The notes under the pieces are model-generated. The model saw nothing but the letters and a program-made list of their open reading frames with translations. It made no database searches and was not told where the DNA came from. Made by a program: the position numbers and the translations under genes. A stretch of 64,000 bases of DNA, from assembly GCF_001594015.1 (NCBI RefSeq), contig NZ_LTBC01000011.1, positions 1-64,000 on the forward strand. The letters are read 5' to 3'. This document shows, piece after piece, positions 35,061 to 43,846 of the stretch. The first letter of the stretch is position 1. Each line of letters opens with the position of its first letter. Source of the DNA: Moorella mulderi DSM 14980 (GTDB lineage Bacteria; Bacillota; DSM-521; Neomoorellales; Neomoorellaceae).

Positions 35061-36110
35061 GTGAATATCCTGGCCCTTGCTCTAGCGGGGGTAATTAGTT
35101 TTTGGCTTACACCTGTACTTTGCCGGGTGGCGCCCCGCCTGGGGGCTGTCGATAAACCCGATGAGCGTAAAGTTCACCGTACTCTCATGCCCCGGCTGGG
35201 AGGTGTGGCCATCTACGCCGGCTTCCTGGCGGCCTTTTACTTATTCGGTTACCATGAAGATAAGTACCTGGGCCTCTTGCTGGGCGGTACCTTTATCATG
35301 CTGGTGGGGCTGGTCGATGATATTAAAAATATAAGTCCCAGGCTGAAATTAATGGGTCAAATTGTCGCCGCAGCCATCCTGGTAGCCTTCGGCGTGCGGG
35401 TGGAATTTCTCACCAACCCCTTTGACGGGCTTTTTATCCTGGGCAAACTGGCCATTCCCGTAACTATTTTTTGGGTAGTAGGCGTTACCAATGCTTTAAA
35501 CCTGGTGGACGGCCTGGATGGCCTGGCCGCCGGGACTTCCTTTATCGCTGCCGTGACCATTGCCGTGGTGGCCTGGCTTAACGGGGAAGTGGTTGTAGCC
35601 CTTCTTTCCCTGGCCCTGGCGGCCAGTGTGCTGGGCTTTCTGCCCTTTAACTTTCACCCGGCACGGATTTTCATGGGCGACAGCGGCTCCATGTTTTTGG
35701 GCTTCAACCTGGCGGCCCTGGCTACCATCGGCCTGACCAAGAGCGCGACAGTGGTTTCCCTGTTTGTGCCGGTAGTCATCTTAGGTTTGCCCATCCTGGA
35801 CACCACCCTGGCCATTATCCGGCGCTTTCTCAACCACCGGCCCATCTTTGCCCCCGACAAAGGCCACCTGCATCACCGCCTGCTGGCCCAGGGTTTAACC
35901 CAGCGTCAGGCCGTCGGTGTCATCTACCTGGTGGATGCCTGCCTGGGGGGTAGTGCCGTGCTCCTTACCAGGCTGGCCACGGATCAGGGCATGCTTATCC
36001 TGGTGGGCCTGGCAGTAATAATCCTGGTGGGCTGCGATAAACTAGGAATTCTTGGCAGAAGGCATCTTACCAGGGTTAAAGCCCGGCACAATTCTTTGCA
36101 CATACTGTAG
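35061..36110 (+). CDS. wecA: MraY/WecA-family phospho-GlcNAc transferase
   Basis: A 349-residue multipass enzyme that transfers phospho-GlcNAc to undecaprenyl phosphate to start wall-polymer synthesis. Motifs are DERKVHRTLMPRLGG near residue 33, NLVDGLDGLAAG near residue 150, GDSGSMFLGF near residue 206 and HLHHRLL near residue 271. The start is GTG at 35061 with GGAGGAGG upstream; the open frame from 34938 is in the repeat element. Next to the csaB block it probably feeds the polymer that CsaB pyruvylates. Confidence 0.88.
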   Translation: MNILALALAGVISFWLTPVLCRVAPRLGAVDKPDERKVHRTLMPRLGGVAIYAGFLAAFYLFGYHEDKYLGLLLGGTFIMLVGLVDDIKNISPRLKLMGQIVAAAILVAFGVRVEFLTNPFDGLFILGKLAIPVTIFWVVGVTNALNLVDGLDGLAAGTSFIAAVTIAVVAWLNGEVVVALLSLALAASVLGFLPFNFHPARIFMGDSGSMFLGFNLAALATIGLTKSATVVSLFVPVVILGLPILDTTLAIIRRFLNHRPIFAPDKGHLHHRLLAQGLTQRQAVGVIYLVDACLGGSAVLLTRLATDQGMLILVGLAVIILVGCDKLGILGRRHLTRVKARHNSLHIL

Positions 36111-36120
36111 GGACGAGGTG

Positions 36121-36360
36121 ATGGCTGTGCGCAACTACTATTTACTCGTTGTTATTCTCCTCCTGGCTTTTGCCCTGGGCCTGGCGGGCAGCGCGGGTGC
36201 GACGGCCCCTACGGCCGGGCTGCAGGCCGACCCGGTGGTTACCCGCAGCTACGTCCAGGAAGCCGTCGACAGCCGCCTGGTACCACTGCAGCAAGAAATC
36301 GAACGGGCGCAGCAACGCCTGGCCGCCTTGCAACAACGGGTAAATAACCTGGTGCGGTAG
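36121..36360 (+). CDS. Small secreted or membrane-anchored coiled-coil protein
   Basis: A 79-residue protein. An N-terminal hydrophobic segment (residues about 6-26, LLVVILLLAFALGLAGSAGA) resembles a signal peptide or anchor. After a short linker, residues about 45-77 form a heptad-like Gln/Arg-rich helix (QQEIERAQQRLAALQQRVNN). It has no recognised family. The ATG at 36121 has GAGGTG upstream and lies 10 bases after the wecA-like stop, probably the same transcript. Confidence 0.65.
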   Translation: MAVRNYYLLVVILLLAFALGLAGSAGATAPTAGLQADPVVTRSYVQEAVDSRLVPLQQEIERAQQRLAALQQRVNNLVR

Positions 36361-36428
36361 GAGCGGTACACACTGGCTTTTGTTGGGAACGAACGAAAAA
36401 AAAGCCGGCCTGATGGATTGAAGGTCCG

Positions 36429-36456
36429 GGCTGCAGTTTTTAACTGCGGCCTTTTT
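36429..36456 (+). terminator. Rho-independent terminator
   Basis: GGCTGCAGTT pairs with AACTGCGGCC (one wobble) around TTT, followed by five T residues. Confidence 0.85.
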
Positions 36457-36520
36457 GCATTTATGGAGCTTATTGGGAAATAATACGGAAATGAAGTCTT
36501 GGAGTAACGGGGGAATGCAG

Positions 36521-36616
36521 ATGAACGACTTGCTTATTGAGGCGCTCTTAATCCTGGCTTTTATCGTGGCCGGCATTGGCCTCCTTTTTTATCTCCACAA
36601 GCGAGAATTACTTTAA
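36521..36616 (+). CDS. 31-residue single-pass membrane miniprotein
   Basis: A short frame beginning MNDLLIEALLILAF, followed by a hydrophobic stretch to LLFYLHKRELL. That gives one membrane helix (about residues 5-25) and a basic C-terminal end. GGGGG lies seven bases before the ATG at 36521; an in-frame ATG at 36515 is possible. It follows a terminator and precedes the DUF421 gene by 27 bases. It looks like a real small membrane protein, perhaps a subunit or regulator of the next gene product. Confidence 0.55.
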   Translation: MNDLLIEALLILAFIVAGIGLLFYLHKRELL

Positions 36617-36643
36617 ACTTACTTAAGTTAGGGGGTTCAATTC

Positions 36644-37405
36644 GTGGAGTACCTCGAGGTATTTCTCCAGACCATCCTGGCCTTTGCGGCCATCCTGATC
36701 TACACCCGGATTCTCGGCAAGCAACAGATCGGCCAGCTGACTTTTTTTGAGTACATTAACGGCATCACCTTTGGCAGTATAGCTGCCGTGCTGGCCACCG
36801 ACATCGAACCCAGGCGTACAGGGATGCACTTCCTGGGCCTTACCCTTTTTGCCTTTCTTACCTGGGTGGCCGGTTATGCCGTTCTGGTCAGCCGGCCGGC
36901 CCGCAAGCTTATTTCGGGCGAACCTACTGTAGTCGTGCATAACGGTAAAATCTTGGAAGGAAATATGAAAAAAATGCGGTATAATTTTGATGAGCTGGCT
37001 ATGCAGTTGCGGCAGAAAAATGTATTTGATATTGCCGATGTTGAATATGCTATTCTGGAGCCTGACGGCGACCTGAGCGTTTTGCTGAAATCCCAGAAAC
37101 GCCCCCTGACACCGGCCGATCTCCAGCTGCCGACCCAGTACGAGGGGGTAACTACAGAACTGGTTATGGATGGGGAGATCCTCTTCCAGAACCTGAAGCA
37201 AAATAACCTGGATGAAAAGTGGCTCATCCAGCAGCTCCAGGCTCAGGGGGTCCAGGATATCAGCCAGGTTGACTATGCCGTTTTAAGGAGCGACGGCTCC
37301 CTGTATGTCAATTTGAAAGAAGACGACATCATCAACCCGGTGGATATTACCGACGCCCCGGAAAGCCCGGTGAAGCAGGAGAAGGAAGAACAGGATAGGC
37401 CTTAA
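36644..37405 (+). CDS. DUF421 (YetF/YrbG-type) membrane protein
   Basis: A 253-residue protein with three N-terminal membrane helices (residues about 5-85) and a soluble part containing two copies of the YetF domain (PTVVVHNGKILEGNM and TTELVMDGEILFQNL). A charged tail follows. The family is linked to spore or envelope biology in Bacillus, but its function is not known. It starts at GTG with AGGGGG upstream. The adjacent miniprotein and phosphohexomutase are in the same orientation. Confidence 0.85.
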   Translation: MEYLEVFLQTILAFAAILIYTRILGKQQIGQLTFFEYINGITFGSIAAVLATDIEPRRTGMHFLGLTLFAFLTWVAGYAVLVSRPARKLISGEPTVVVHNGKILEGNMKKMRYNFDELAMQLRQKNVFDIADVEYAILEPDGDLSVLLKSQKRPLTPADLQLPTQYEGVTTELVMDGEILFQNLKQNNLDEKWLIQQLQAQGVQDISQVDYAVLRSDGSLYVNLKEDDIINPVDITDAPESPVKQEKEEQDRP

Positions 37406-37424
37406 CTACACGGAGGTGGTTGTA

Positions 37425-38840
37425 ATGACCATCAAATTTGGCACCGATGGATGGCGGGCCATCATTGCCGAGGAATTTACTTTTGCCAATGTCCGCCTGG
37501 TTACCCAGGCCGTCGCCAATTACTTGCAGGGCGAGAAAGGGCCGGGGGAAGTCGTTATCGGTTATGATAACCGTTTCCTGGCCCCGGAGTTTGCCGCTGC
37601 AGTTGCCGAAGTATTGACGGGCAACGGCTTTACCGTTTACCTGCCTTCCCGGGCGGTACCAACGCCGGTAACGGCCTGGGCTATTAAAAAGTATGGGGCA
37701 TTAGGAGCATTAATGCTTACAGCCAGCCATAATCCTCCTGCTTACTCCGGGCTCAAATTTATACCCGATTATGCCGGGCCGGCCGTGCCGGCCATTACGG
37801 AAGCCATTGAAAAAGAAATAACGGCTGTAATGGAAGGGGGTACTATTAAACGCCTGGAACTGGCTGAGGCCCGGCAAAGGGGGCTGGTAAAGGAACTGGA
37901 CCCCCGGGAAGCCTACCTGGAGTACCTGCAGGGTTTAGTTGATGTGGCAGCCATCAAGCAGGCCAGGTTAAAAATTGTCGTCGATCCCCTTTATGGCGCC
38001 GGGATCGACTACCTGGATGAATTTTTGCAGCGGGCCGGCTGCCAGGTACATACCCTGCATAACTACCGTGACCCCCTTTTCGGCGGTTCCCTGCCGGATC
38101 CCAGCGCCCGCGGCTTAAGCGAGCTGGCCTGGCAGGTCCGGGAAACGGGAGCCGACCTGGGGCTGGCCCTCGACGGCGATGCCGACCGCTTCGGCGTTGT
38201 CGACCGGGACGGCACTTACCTTACGGCCAATGAAATCCTTTACCTGGTCCTGGCTCACCTGCTCTTCCACCGGCAATACCGGGGACCGGTAGCCCGGACG
38301 GTAGCTACCACCCATAACCTGGATCGCCTGGCCGCGGCCCATGGCCTGAAAGTTATTGAAACCCCGGTTGGATTTAAATATATCGGCGAGGCCCTGAGGA
38401 AGCATGATTGTATCCTGGGGGGCGAGGAGAGCGGGGGATTGAGTATCCGCGGCCACATCCCGGAAAAGGACGGCATCCTGGCCACGGCCCTGGTCGCCGA
38501 GCTCCGGGCCGTCCAGGGACGCAGCCTTAAAAGTATCCTGGCGGATTTACAGGAGCGCCACGGCCGGCTGGTCAGCCGGCGGCTGGACCTCAAGGTGGCC
38601 CCGGATGTCAAAGCGCGGGTTTTAAAGGAACTGCCGGATTTTACCCCGGCCAAAATTGCCGGCGTCCCGGTGACCGGGCGCCTGGCAGTTGACGGGGTTA
38701 AATTCCTCCTGGCTGACAGCAGCTGGGTCTTGCTCCGCCCATCCGGCACGGAACCTCTCCTGCGTTTATATGTGGAGGCACCCGGTGACGAGCGCCTCCA
38801 TCTCCTCCAGAAAGACATAATTTCCGCCCTTAAGATTTAA
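37425..38840 (+). CDS. Phosphoglucomutase/phosphomannomutase family protein
   Basis: A 471-residue alpha-D-phosphohexomutase. The phosphoserine is in LTASHNPPAYSG near residue 99 and the metal-binding loop is LDGDADR near residue 248. The sugar-binding GGEESGG is near residue 330 and the phosphate-binding RPSGTEP is near residue 438. It converts glucose- or mannose-6-phosphate to the 1-phosphate for wall or storage sugars; the substrate cannot be fixed from sequence. The ATG at 37425 follows GGAGGTGG. Confidence 0.92.
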   Translation: MTIKFGTDGWRAIIAEEFTFANVRLVTQAVANYLQGEKGPGEVVIGYDNRFLAPEFAAAVAEVLTGNGFTVYLPSRAVPTPVTAWAIKKYGALGALMLTASHNPPAYSGLKFIPDYAGPAVPAITEAIEKEITAVMEGGTIKRLELAEARQRGLVKELDPREAYLEYLQGLVDVAAIKQARLKIVVDPLYGAGIDYLDEFLQRAGCQVHTLHNYRDPLFGGSLPDPSARGLSELAWQVRETGADLGLALDGDADRFGVVDRDGTYLTANEILYLVLAHLLFHRQYRGPVARTVATTHNLDRLAAAHGLKVIETPVGFKYIGEALRKHDCILGGEESGGLSIRGHIPEKDGILATALVAELRAVQGRSLKSILADLQERHGRLVSRRLDLKVAPDVKARVLKELPDFTPAKIAGVPVTGRLAVDGVKFLLADSSWVLLRPSGTEPLLRLYVEAPGDERLHLLQKDIISALKI

Positions 38841-38994
38841 AGTATCTGGCATACTCGTCGGCCGAAAGTTCCCGGTAACAGCTGGGACATAATGCCCCTT
38901 TACCGGGAACTTCAATGGCATTTTCCAGGCCCAGGCGCTCCATAAAGCTTAAAGAAGCGCCGCAACGCAGGCAGGCATCGCTGGCGGCTGGCAT
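38830..38994 (-). CDS. 54-residue zinc-finger miniprotein
   Basis: A short minus-strand frame with two CxxC pairs: CLRCGASL near residue 8 and CPSCYREL near residue 38, so probably one zinc site. It has a very strong SD (AAAGGAGGTGA) five bases before the ATG. The stop overlaps the end of the phosphohexomutase gene by 11 bases in convergent orientation. No family is recognised; it may be a small regulatory or adaptor zinc protein. Confidence 0.68.
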   Translation of the reverse strand: MPAASDACLRCGASLSFMERLGLENAIEVPGKGALCPSCYRELSADEYARYFKS

Positions 38995-39049
38995 CTGTGT
39001 CACCTCCTTTCACCTTAGACAACCCCCGTTGCATAGGATGGAGCAGGGG

Positions 39050-39487
39050 GTGAGTGACGTGGGCTACCAGGCACCAGTAATCTTGCTGGCAGCTGTTGCT
39101 TCCCTGGCCCTGGTTTATGGGTGGTTCTGGTGGCGGCAAAAAGAATTAACCTTAGAGTATCCCTGCCTGGCCCTCCTGGTGGGTAACCAGGAAAAATTTC
39201 TAGAAGGTCTCTTGCGCCGGTTTTGGTGGTGGTGCTACTGGTACGGTTCGCCATGGAGGTTAGTGGTAATTACCGATGCTCAGGCAAAGGAGACCCTTGC
39301 TATCTTGCGCCATTTTTTTTATCCCTATCCCTTTTTCCGGGTAATTTACGCCCGGGAAGAAGCGCTTTTAACGAGGGAATTTACGGCTGGTGCTGGCGGG
39401 CGGCAGGCGCATTTTTTAGATATTCGGACAGAACAAGATTTTAACTCTGCCTGGACCAGGATCTACCGGACCTGCCTAAAAAAATAA
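39050..39487 (+). CDS. Hypothetical membrane-anchored protein
   Basis: A 145-residue protein of unknown family. The N-terminus has one membrane helix (residues about 6-23, APVILLAAVASLALVYG). The rest is a soluble alpha/beta domain with aromatic-rich segments (RRFWWWCYWYGSPWRL, WTRIYRTC). Start choice is uncertain: GTG 39050 has GGAG six bases upstream, while ATG 39038 lacks an SD. It precedes the diguanylate cyclase gene. Confidence 0.6.
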   Translation: MSDVGYQAPVILLAAVASLALVYGWFWWRQKELTLEYPCLALLVGNQEKFLEGLLRRFWWWCYWYGSPWRLVVITDAQAKETLAILRHFFYPYPFFRVIYAREEALLTREFTAGAGGRQAHFLDIRTEQDFNSAWTRIYRTCLKK

Positions 39488-39558
39488 ATTGACGGAAGGA
39501 AAAAATAACCCTCGTGGCGAAATAGACTGCAAGAGTCAAGTTTAAGGAGAGCGGATTC

Positions 39559-40629
39559 ATGGACGAAGGGCGCAGCCGGGAGGGGTGGGTGGCAGGATTA
39601 ACCCTGGCCGCAGGGGGGGTATTTTTAACCCTCGCAGGTCCACCGGGCCCGGCTGTCTGGTGGGGTTTAAGCTGGAGTATAATTAATGGCCTGGTGCTGG
39701 TAACCAGAACCTTTTTTAGGAGCCGGCGGGGGCAGTTCTTCCTCCTGGGAGTCAACCTCGTCCTGGCCGGCAGCTGGTTATTTGTTGGGGGCGGGCCGGG
39801 TACCTCTTTTTTTCCTTTTTTGCTGCTTTTGCCCCTCCTGGTGCCCCTTTACCTGGGCCAGAAGCAGGTTGTTGCTGCAGGCCTGGTGATGGTTCTATTT
39901 CTTGGGCTGTGCTGGTATATTAAGGCTGGGCTGCCATTAAACAGTCATTCCCTGGCCCTCTGGGGAGGCTGGATTGCCCTAGCAGGCTTTTGCTTTCGCG
40001 CCTGGCTCAAAATACTCACTGAAGCCCTTAAGGTATCTTCCCTCCAGGCCGAGGTGGACCACTGGCGTCGTGAATATAAACGCTCCCGTTCCCAGCTGGC
40101 TGCTGTGGAGTTAATGGCCGTGACCGACGGCCTGACCGGGGTTTTTAATTATCGCTATTTTGAGCAGAGCCTGGAGCGGTTGTTAAGTCCCCAGCACCAG
40201 CTGCGGTCCCTGGCTGTTTTAATGGTGGATATTGATCATTTCAAAGAAATCAACGACTCTTACGGCCACCTGGTTGGTAACCGCGTGCTGACGGAGATAG
40301 CGGCCATCTTGAAAGAACACACCCGGGAACAAGATGTTGTCACCCGTTTCGGCGGGGAAGAATTCGCCATTATTTTGCCCGGTACCGACTACCGGGGAGC
40401 CCTCCAGGTGGCGGAAAGAATACGCCGGGCCGTAGCCGAACACACCTTCAACCGGGGAGGGCCGCCTGTCCACCTGACGATAAGCACCGGGATGGCTGTC
40501 TGGCCGGAAGATGGAGTCCATAAGGAGGAACTGGTCTCCCGGGCCGATCTGGCCCTTTACCAGGCCAAGACCACGGGGCGCAACAGCGTATGCCCGTACC
40601 GGCTGCTCAAGGCTGATTCCGGGCCGTAA
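39559..40629 (+). CDS. Membrane diguanylate cyclase (GGDEF)
   Basis: A 356-residue protein with about six membrane helices in the first 160 residues, a short coiled coil (about 165-185), and a GGDEF domain with the active-site GGEEF near residue 261 and DGLTGVFNYRYFE near residue 191. It makes cyclic di-GMP. No upstream RxxD inhibitory site could be confirmed by eye. AAGGAGAG precedes the ATG. Confidence 0.9.
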   Translation: MDEGRSREGWVAGLTLAAGGVFLTLAGPPGPAVWWGLSWSIINGLVLVTRTFFRSRRGQFFLLGVNLVLAGSWLFVGGGPGTSFFPFLLLLPLLVPLYLGQKQVVAAGLVMVLFLGLCWYIKAGLPLNSHSLALWGGWIALAGFCFRAWLKILTEALKVSSLQAEVDHWRREYKRSRSQLAAVELMAVTDGLTGVFNYRYFEQSLERLLSPQHQLRSLAVLMVDIDHFKEINDSYGHLVGNRVLTEIAAILKEHTREQDVVTRFGGEEFAIILPGTDYRGALQVAERIRRAVAEHTFNRGGPPVHLTISTGMAVWPEDGVHKEELVSRADLALYQAKTTGRNSVCPYRLLKADSGP

Positions 40630-40633
40630 CCCT

Positions 40634-40677
40634 GGCTAGCCAGACAATGCCAGCCTGTGACAAAGCTATTTTCGGAG
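40634..40677 (+). repeat. Solo right end of the MITE-like element (R4)
   Basis: GGCTAGCCAGACAATGCCAG and the later GCTATTTTCGGAG match the right ends of R1 and R2. Only the end is present. It stops 38 bases before the comFA start, in the same orientation as the other copies. Confidence 0.55.
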
Positions 40678-40710
40678 TCACCTGAGGTTATTTTCGAGGG
40701 AGGGCCGGCC

Positions 40711-42513
40711 ATGACGGTGGCGGGGAGTTATGCCCCGGTTTTTTGCTGGCAGGGGTTTGTGTACCTGGTCTGGGGAGACCGGTCTGGCCGGGTAGGGATC
40801 AGCCATAACCCGGGCCTCGACCGTACCTTCTGGCTGCAGCGCGGCTACCGGCAGTTTTCGTTGTTAACACCGCCATTACCCCTGGGTACGGCGGCTTTTT
40901 TATGCGACTGGCTGCAGCGCCGCCTGCCTTTAAAAGGAGAACCCCCGCTCCAGCAGGCTGCCGCCCTGGTAAACAGGGGCCGGTTAAAATTAGGCCTACC
41001 GCCGTGGGGAGCTCCGGCTAACACCCTGCCCGAACCCAGGCCGGCGCCGGCGGCAGCAGAGCTGGCCCTGGTGCAAAAAAACCTGGCGGGCCGGATCCTC
41101 TGGCGGGAAGAAATAGCCCTGGCCCTGGCGGAACATAAAGGGGCCGTGAATACCCCCCTGGAAGACCTCCTCCACTGGCTCTACCTGGCAGGGGAGGTAA
41201 CTCTCCTGCCGGGAGTTGGTTATGACTCCAATGGTGAGCCCCGCTGCCGGCGTTGTGGCCAGGCCTCCAGGTTATTAAAGGTAGCCTGCGCGGCCTGCGG
41301 GAGTGGGGACTGCCTGGTGTGTGAAGGGTGCCTGGCCATGGGGCAGGCCCGCAGTTGCCGGCCTCTCTATGCCCGCCCCTGCCAGGCTCAGGCCGCCCGG
41401 GGAAGGCCAACCTTGGATACCCGTCCCCGGCTCAACTTTGCCTTGACACCGGCCCAGGTGGACGCCTACCGGGAAGCAGAAAGCTTTGTTTTCCAGGGGA
41501 AGGAAAAGGAGTGTTTACTCTGGGCCGCCTGCGGTGCCGGTAAAACGGAAGTGGCCTGCGGGGCTATTGCCGCCGCTTTAAGCCGGGGTAGAAACGTACT
41601 TTATGCCTGCCCCCGCCGGGAGGTGATCCGGGAGCTAGAGGTACGGTTAACCTCTGCCTGGCCGCATCTCCGTATCCTGGCCCTTTATGGCGGCAGTCCC
41701 AGTAAATTTGGCGCGGCAGACCTTATCCTGGCTACCACTCACCAGGCCCTGCGTTTTTACCGCCGTTTTGACCTGGTAATCCTGGATGAAGTCGATGCCT
41801 TTCCCCTGTCCGAAGACCCCATGCTTTATTATGCGGTTGCCAGGGCCCGCCGGGAAGACGGCCAGACCCTGTTTCTTACGGCTACCCCGCCGCCCGGGCT
41901 GGTAGCCCGGCTGAGGCGCCGGCAGGTAAAGGTAATTTACCTGCCGGCCAGGCACCACGGCCATCCCCTACCGGTACCGGAGATCCTCCGGGACCCTTTT
42001 TTAAGCCGGCCAGGCGCAAAGCGCCTCCCCCGCTCCCTGGTTAATTGTTTGGACCTGACCCTGGCGGAAGAGGTCCAGCTCATTATCTTTGTCCCGGCTG
42101 TTAAACTGGTGGAGGAAGTAGTTGCCTGGCTCTTACAGGAACGGCCGGGACCGGACCCAAACCGGCCCTGGGTACAGGGTTGTTTTGCCGCCCACCCCCG
42201 GCGGGATGAAATTATCGCCGCCTTTCGCCGGGAGGAGTTTCCCGTGCTGGTAACGACTACTGTTATGGAGCGGGGGATTACCATTCCCCGCCTCAATGTC
42301 CTGGTCCTCTATGCCGATGAAGAAAGGGTTTTTACCGCCAATACCCTGATCCAGATGGCCGGGCGGGCCGGGCGTTCGCCGGCCTACCCCAGCGGCCGGG
42401 TATGGTTTCTGGCCAGCCGTATCAGCCCGGCCATGGCCGGGGCCCGACGCCAGATCCAGGAATTTAACGATCTCGCCCGCCGGCGGGGATACTTGCTGGT
42501 AAGGGAGAAGTGA
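40711..42513 (+). CDS. comFA: ComFA, DNA-uptake helicase
   Basis: A 600-residue SF2 helicase for competence. The N-terminal domain (about 1-180) is followed by a zinc cysteine cluster (CRRCGQ, CAACGSGDC, CEGC). Helicase domains with Walker A CGAGKTEV near residue 278 and LDEVDA near residue 360 come next, then the C-terminal RecA domain with QMAGRAGR near residue 549. It drives single-stranded DNA across the membrane. The ATG at 40711 has GAGGGAGGG upstream; the open frame from 40657 lies in the repeat. It is followed at once by comFC. Confidence 0.9.
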   Translation: MTVAGSYAPVFCWQGFVYLVWGDRSGRVGISHNPGLDRTFWLQRGYRQFSLLTPPLPLGTAAFLCDWLQRRLPLKGEPPLQQAAALVNRGRLKLGLPPWGAPANTLPEPRPAPAAAELALVQKNLAGRILWREEIALALAEHKGAVNTPLEDLLHWLYLAGEVTLLPGVGYDSNGEPRCRRCGQASRLLKVACAACGSGDCLVCEGCLAMGQARSCRPLYARPCQAQAARGRPTLDTRPRLNFALTPAQVDAYREAESFVFQGKEKECLLWAACGAGKTEVACGAIAAALSRGRNVLYACPRREVIRELEVRLTSAWPHLRILALYGGSPSKFGAADLILATTHQALRFYRRFDLVILDEVDAFPLSEDPMLYYAVARARREDGQTLFLTATPPPGLVARLRRRQVKVIYLPARHHGHPLPVPEILRDPFLSRPGAKRLPRSLVNCLDLTLAEEVQLIIFVPAVKLVEEVVAWLLQERPGPDPNRPWVQGCFAAHPRRDEIIAAFRREEFPVLVTTTVMERGITIPRLNVLVLYADEERVFTANTLIQMAGRAGRSPAYPSGRVWFLASRISPAMAGARRQIQEFNDLARRRGYLLVREK

Positions 42514-42526
42514 GAGGGGGCGCGTT

Positions 42527-43252
42527 ATGCTTCTCTCCTGGCTTTTTCCCCGGGGTAAAGCCTGTGCCTGGTGCGGCCGGCCGGTGCACCAGGGGTTCTT
42601 TTGTACCAGCTGCCGGCAGCAGCTCCAGGCCTGGCAGCAGCACTACCATCCCTGCCTTTACTGCGGCCGCCTCCTGCCCCTGGGGAAGCAGGCAGTATGC
42701 AGCCAGTGCCGGGAGGAATTGCCTCCCTTCTACAAAGCCCGTGCCGTGGGCCCTTACCAGGGGTTATTAAAAGAAATGATCTGGGCCCTCAAGTACCAGG
42801 GCCGCCGCTCCCTGGCTAACCCCCTGGGACGCCTTTTAGCCGGGGTAGTTGTCAGGGAATTGGGGCCGGGGCGTCCCGACCTGGTAATCCCGGTCCCCCT
42901 CACCAGCACCCGCCTGCGGGTGCGAACCTTTAACCAGGCTGAACTCCTGGCCCTGGCCCTGGGGCAGGAACTGGGCCTCCCGGTGAATGGTGAGGTAATG
43001 TTCAGGGTCAGGGAAACGGCGCCCCAGGTCAACCTTTCCCGGCGCTCCAGGTGGCAGAATTTAGGCGGCGCTTTCCAGGTAACAGCACCGGGTAAAATAA
43101 CAGGGCGCCGTTTGCTCCTGGTGGACGATGTCCTGACCACCGGGGCAACGGCCAGCGCCTGTACCAATGCCCTGCTGGCTGCCGGAGCGGCTGGTGTGGC
43201 TGTAATTACCCTGGCAACGGGCATCGAAAATCTTCCCTGCTTTTCACCATAA
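42527..43252 (+). CDS. comFC: ComFC, phosphoribosyltransferase-like competence protein
   Basis: A 241-residue protein. The N-terminal double zinc ribbon (CAWCG, CTSC, CLYCG, CSQC) is followed by a phosphoribosyltransferase domain with the PRPP loop LLVDDVLTTGATASAC near residue 195. It works with ComFA in DNA uptake; the substrate is unknown. The ATG is 14 bases after comFA. Confidence 0.92.
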   Translation: MLLSWLFPRGKACAWCGRPVHQGFFCTSCRQQLQAWQQHYHPCLYCGRLLPLGKQAVCSQCREELPPFYKARAVGPYQGLLKEMIWALKYQGRRSLANPLGRLLAGVVVRELGPGRPDLVIPVPLTSTRLRVRTFNQAELLALALGQELGLPVNGEVMFRVRETAPQVNLSRRSRWQNLGGAFQVTAPGKITGRRLLLVDDVLTTGATASACTNALLAAGAAGVAVITLATGIENLPCFSP

Positions 43253-43290
43253 ACAGCCATAGCGAATACCCGTATCGACAAAATTTTAGG

Positions 43291-43363
43291 CCTTCCACAT
43301 TTCCATCCACAGTTACAAAGCAGGGATTGCAACTTATTAACAGGGTTATCCACTTTATCCACA
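43291..43363 (+). promoter_or_regulatory. Cluster of DnaA-box-like sequences
   Basis: A perfect TTATCCACA at 43355-43363 directly follows TTATCCACT (43346-43354). A weaker TTATTAACA (43334-43342), CCATCCACA (43303-43311) and CCTTCCACA (43291-43299) lie just upstream in the same orientation. It may titrate or bind DnaA, or regulate the cold-shock gene downstream. Confidence 0.55.
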
Positions 43364-43440
43364 GGTTTGGGGATTAAAAAACAAGCTTACGAAGGCAGGT
43401 TTCGACATCCAAAATATGGCAAATTCTGTTTGAGAATGAT

Positions 43441-43469
43441 TTGACAGCCAACTTTAACCATGTTAAGAT
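43441..43469 (+). promoter_or_regulatory. Promoter of the cold-shock gene
   Basis: TTGACA (43441-43446) and TAAGAT (43464-43469) are 17 bases apart, with TG one base before the -10. A seven-base-pair hairpin (CTTGAGG with CCTCAAG, 43477-43500) begins near the expected transcription start. Confidence 0.7.
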
Positions 43470-43530
43470 GGAATTGCTTGAGGGTGCTCCCGGCCTCAAG
43501 GGAGAATATTTTAGGAGGAATGTTGACAAG

Positions 43531-43728
43531 ATGTTGGGCAAGGTTAAATGGTTTAGCCCGGAGAAGGGTTACGGTTTTATTGAAAAGGAAGACGGCAAGG
43601 ACGTCTTCGTGCACTTCTCCGCCATCCAGGGTGAAGGTTTTAAAACCCTGGCTGAGGGCCAGGCGGTGGAATTTGACATTGTCGAAGGACCTCGCGGTCC
43701 CCAGGCAGCAAATGTGATTAAACTGTAG
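43531..43728 (+). CDS. Cold-shock domain protein (CspA/CspB type)
   Basis: A 65-residue OB-fold protein with the two RNA-binding motifs KGYGFIEKE near residue 11 and DVFVHFSAI near residue 24. It melts mRNA structure, and many members are expressed at all temperatures. AGGAGG lies 12 bases before the ATG. It has its own promoter, a 5'-leader hairpin and a strong terminator. Confidence 0.94.
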   Translation: MLGKVKWFSPEKGYGFIEKEDGKDVFVHFSAIQGEGFKTLAEGQAVEFDIVEGPRGPQAANVIKL

Positions 43729-43730
43729 CC

Positions 43731-43770
43731 TACCAGGCCCCGGCTTGTGCCGGGGCCTTGCTGGTATTTT
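43731..43770 (+). terminator. Rho-independent terminator after cold-shock gene
   Basis: GGCCCCGGC pairs with GCCGGGGCC around TTGT, flanked by TACCA pairing with TGGTA, ending in four T residues. Confidence 0.85.
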
Positions 43771-43846
43771 AAAGGGCAGGAGGCAGGAATTTGCCCTCCT
43801 GTGGGGAATAATATATAAACGGACCAGAAAGGAGTGCTTTAAAGGG

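Noticed and set aside
34703-35098. Open frame of 131 codons after fabZ
   Set aside because: It lies mostly inside the MITE-like element R1 and overlaps the start of the wecA-like gene in another frame; no family signal.
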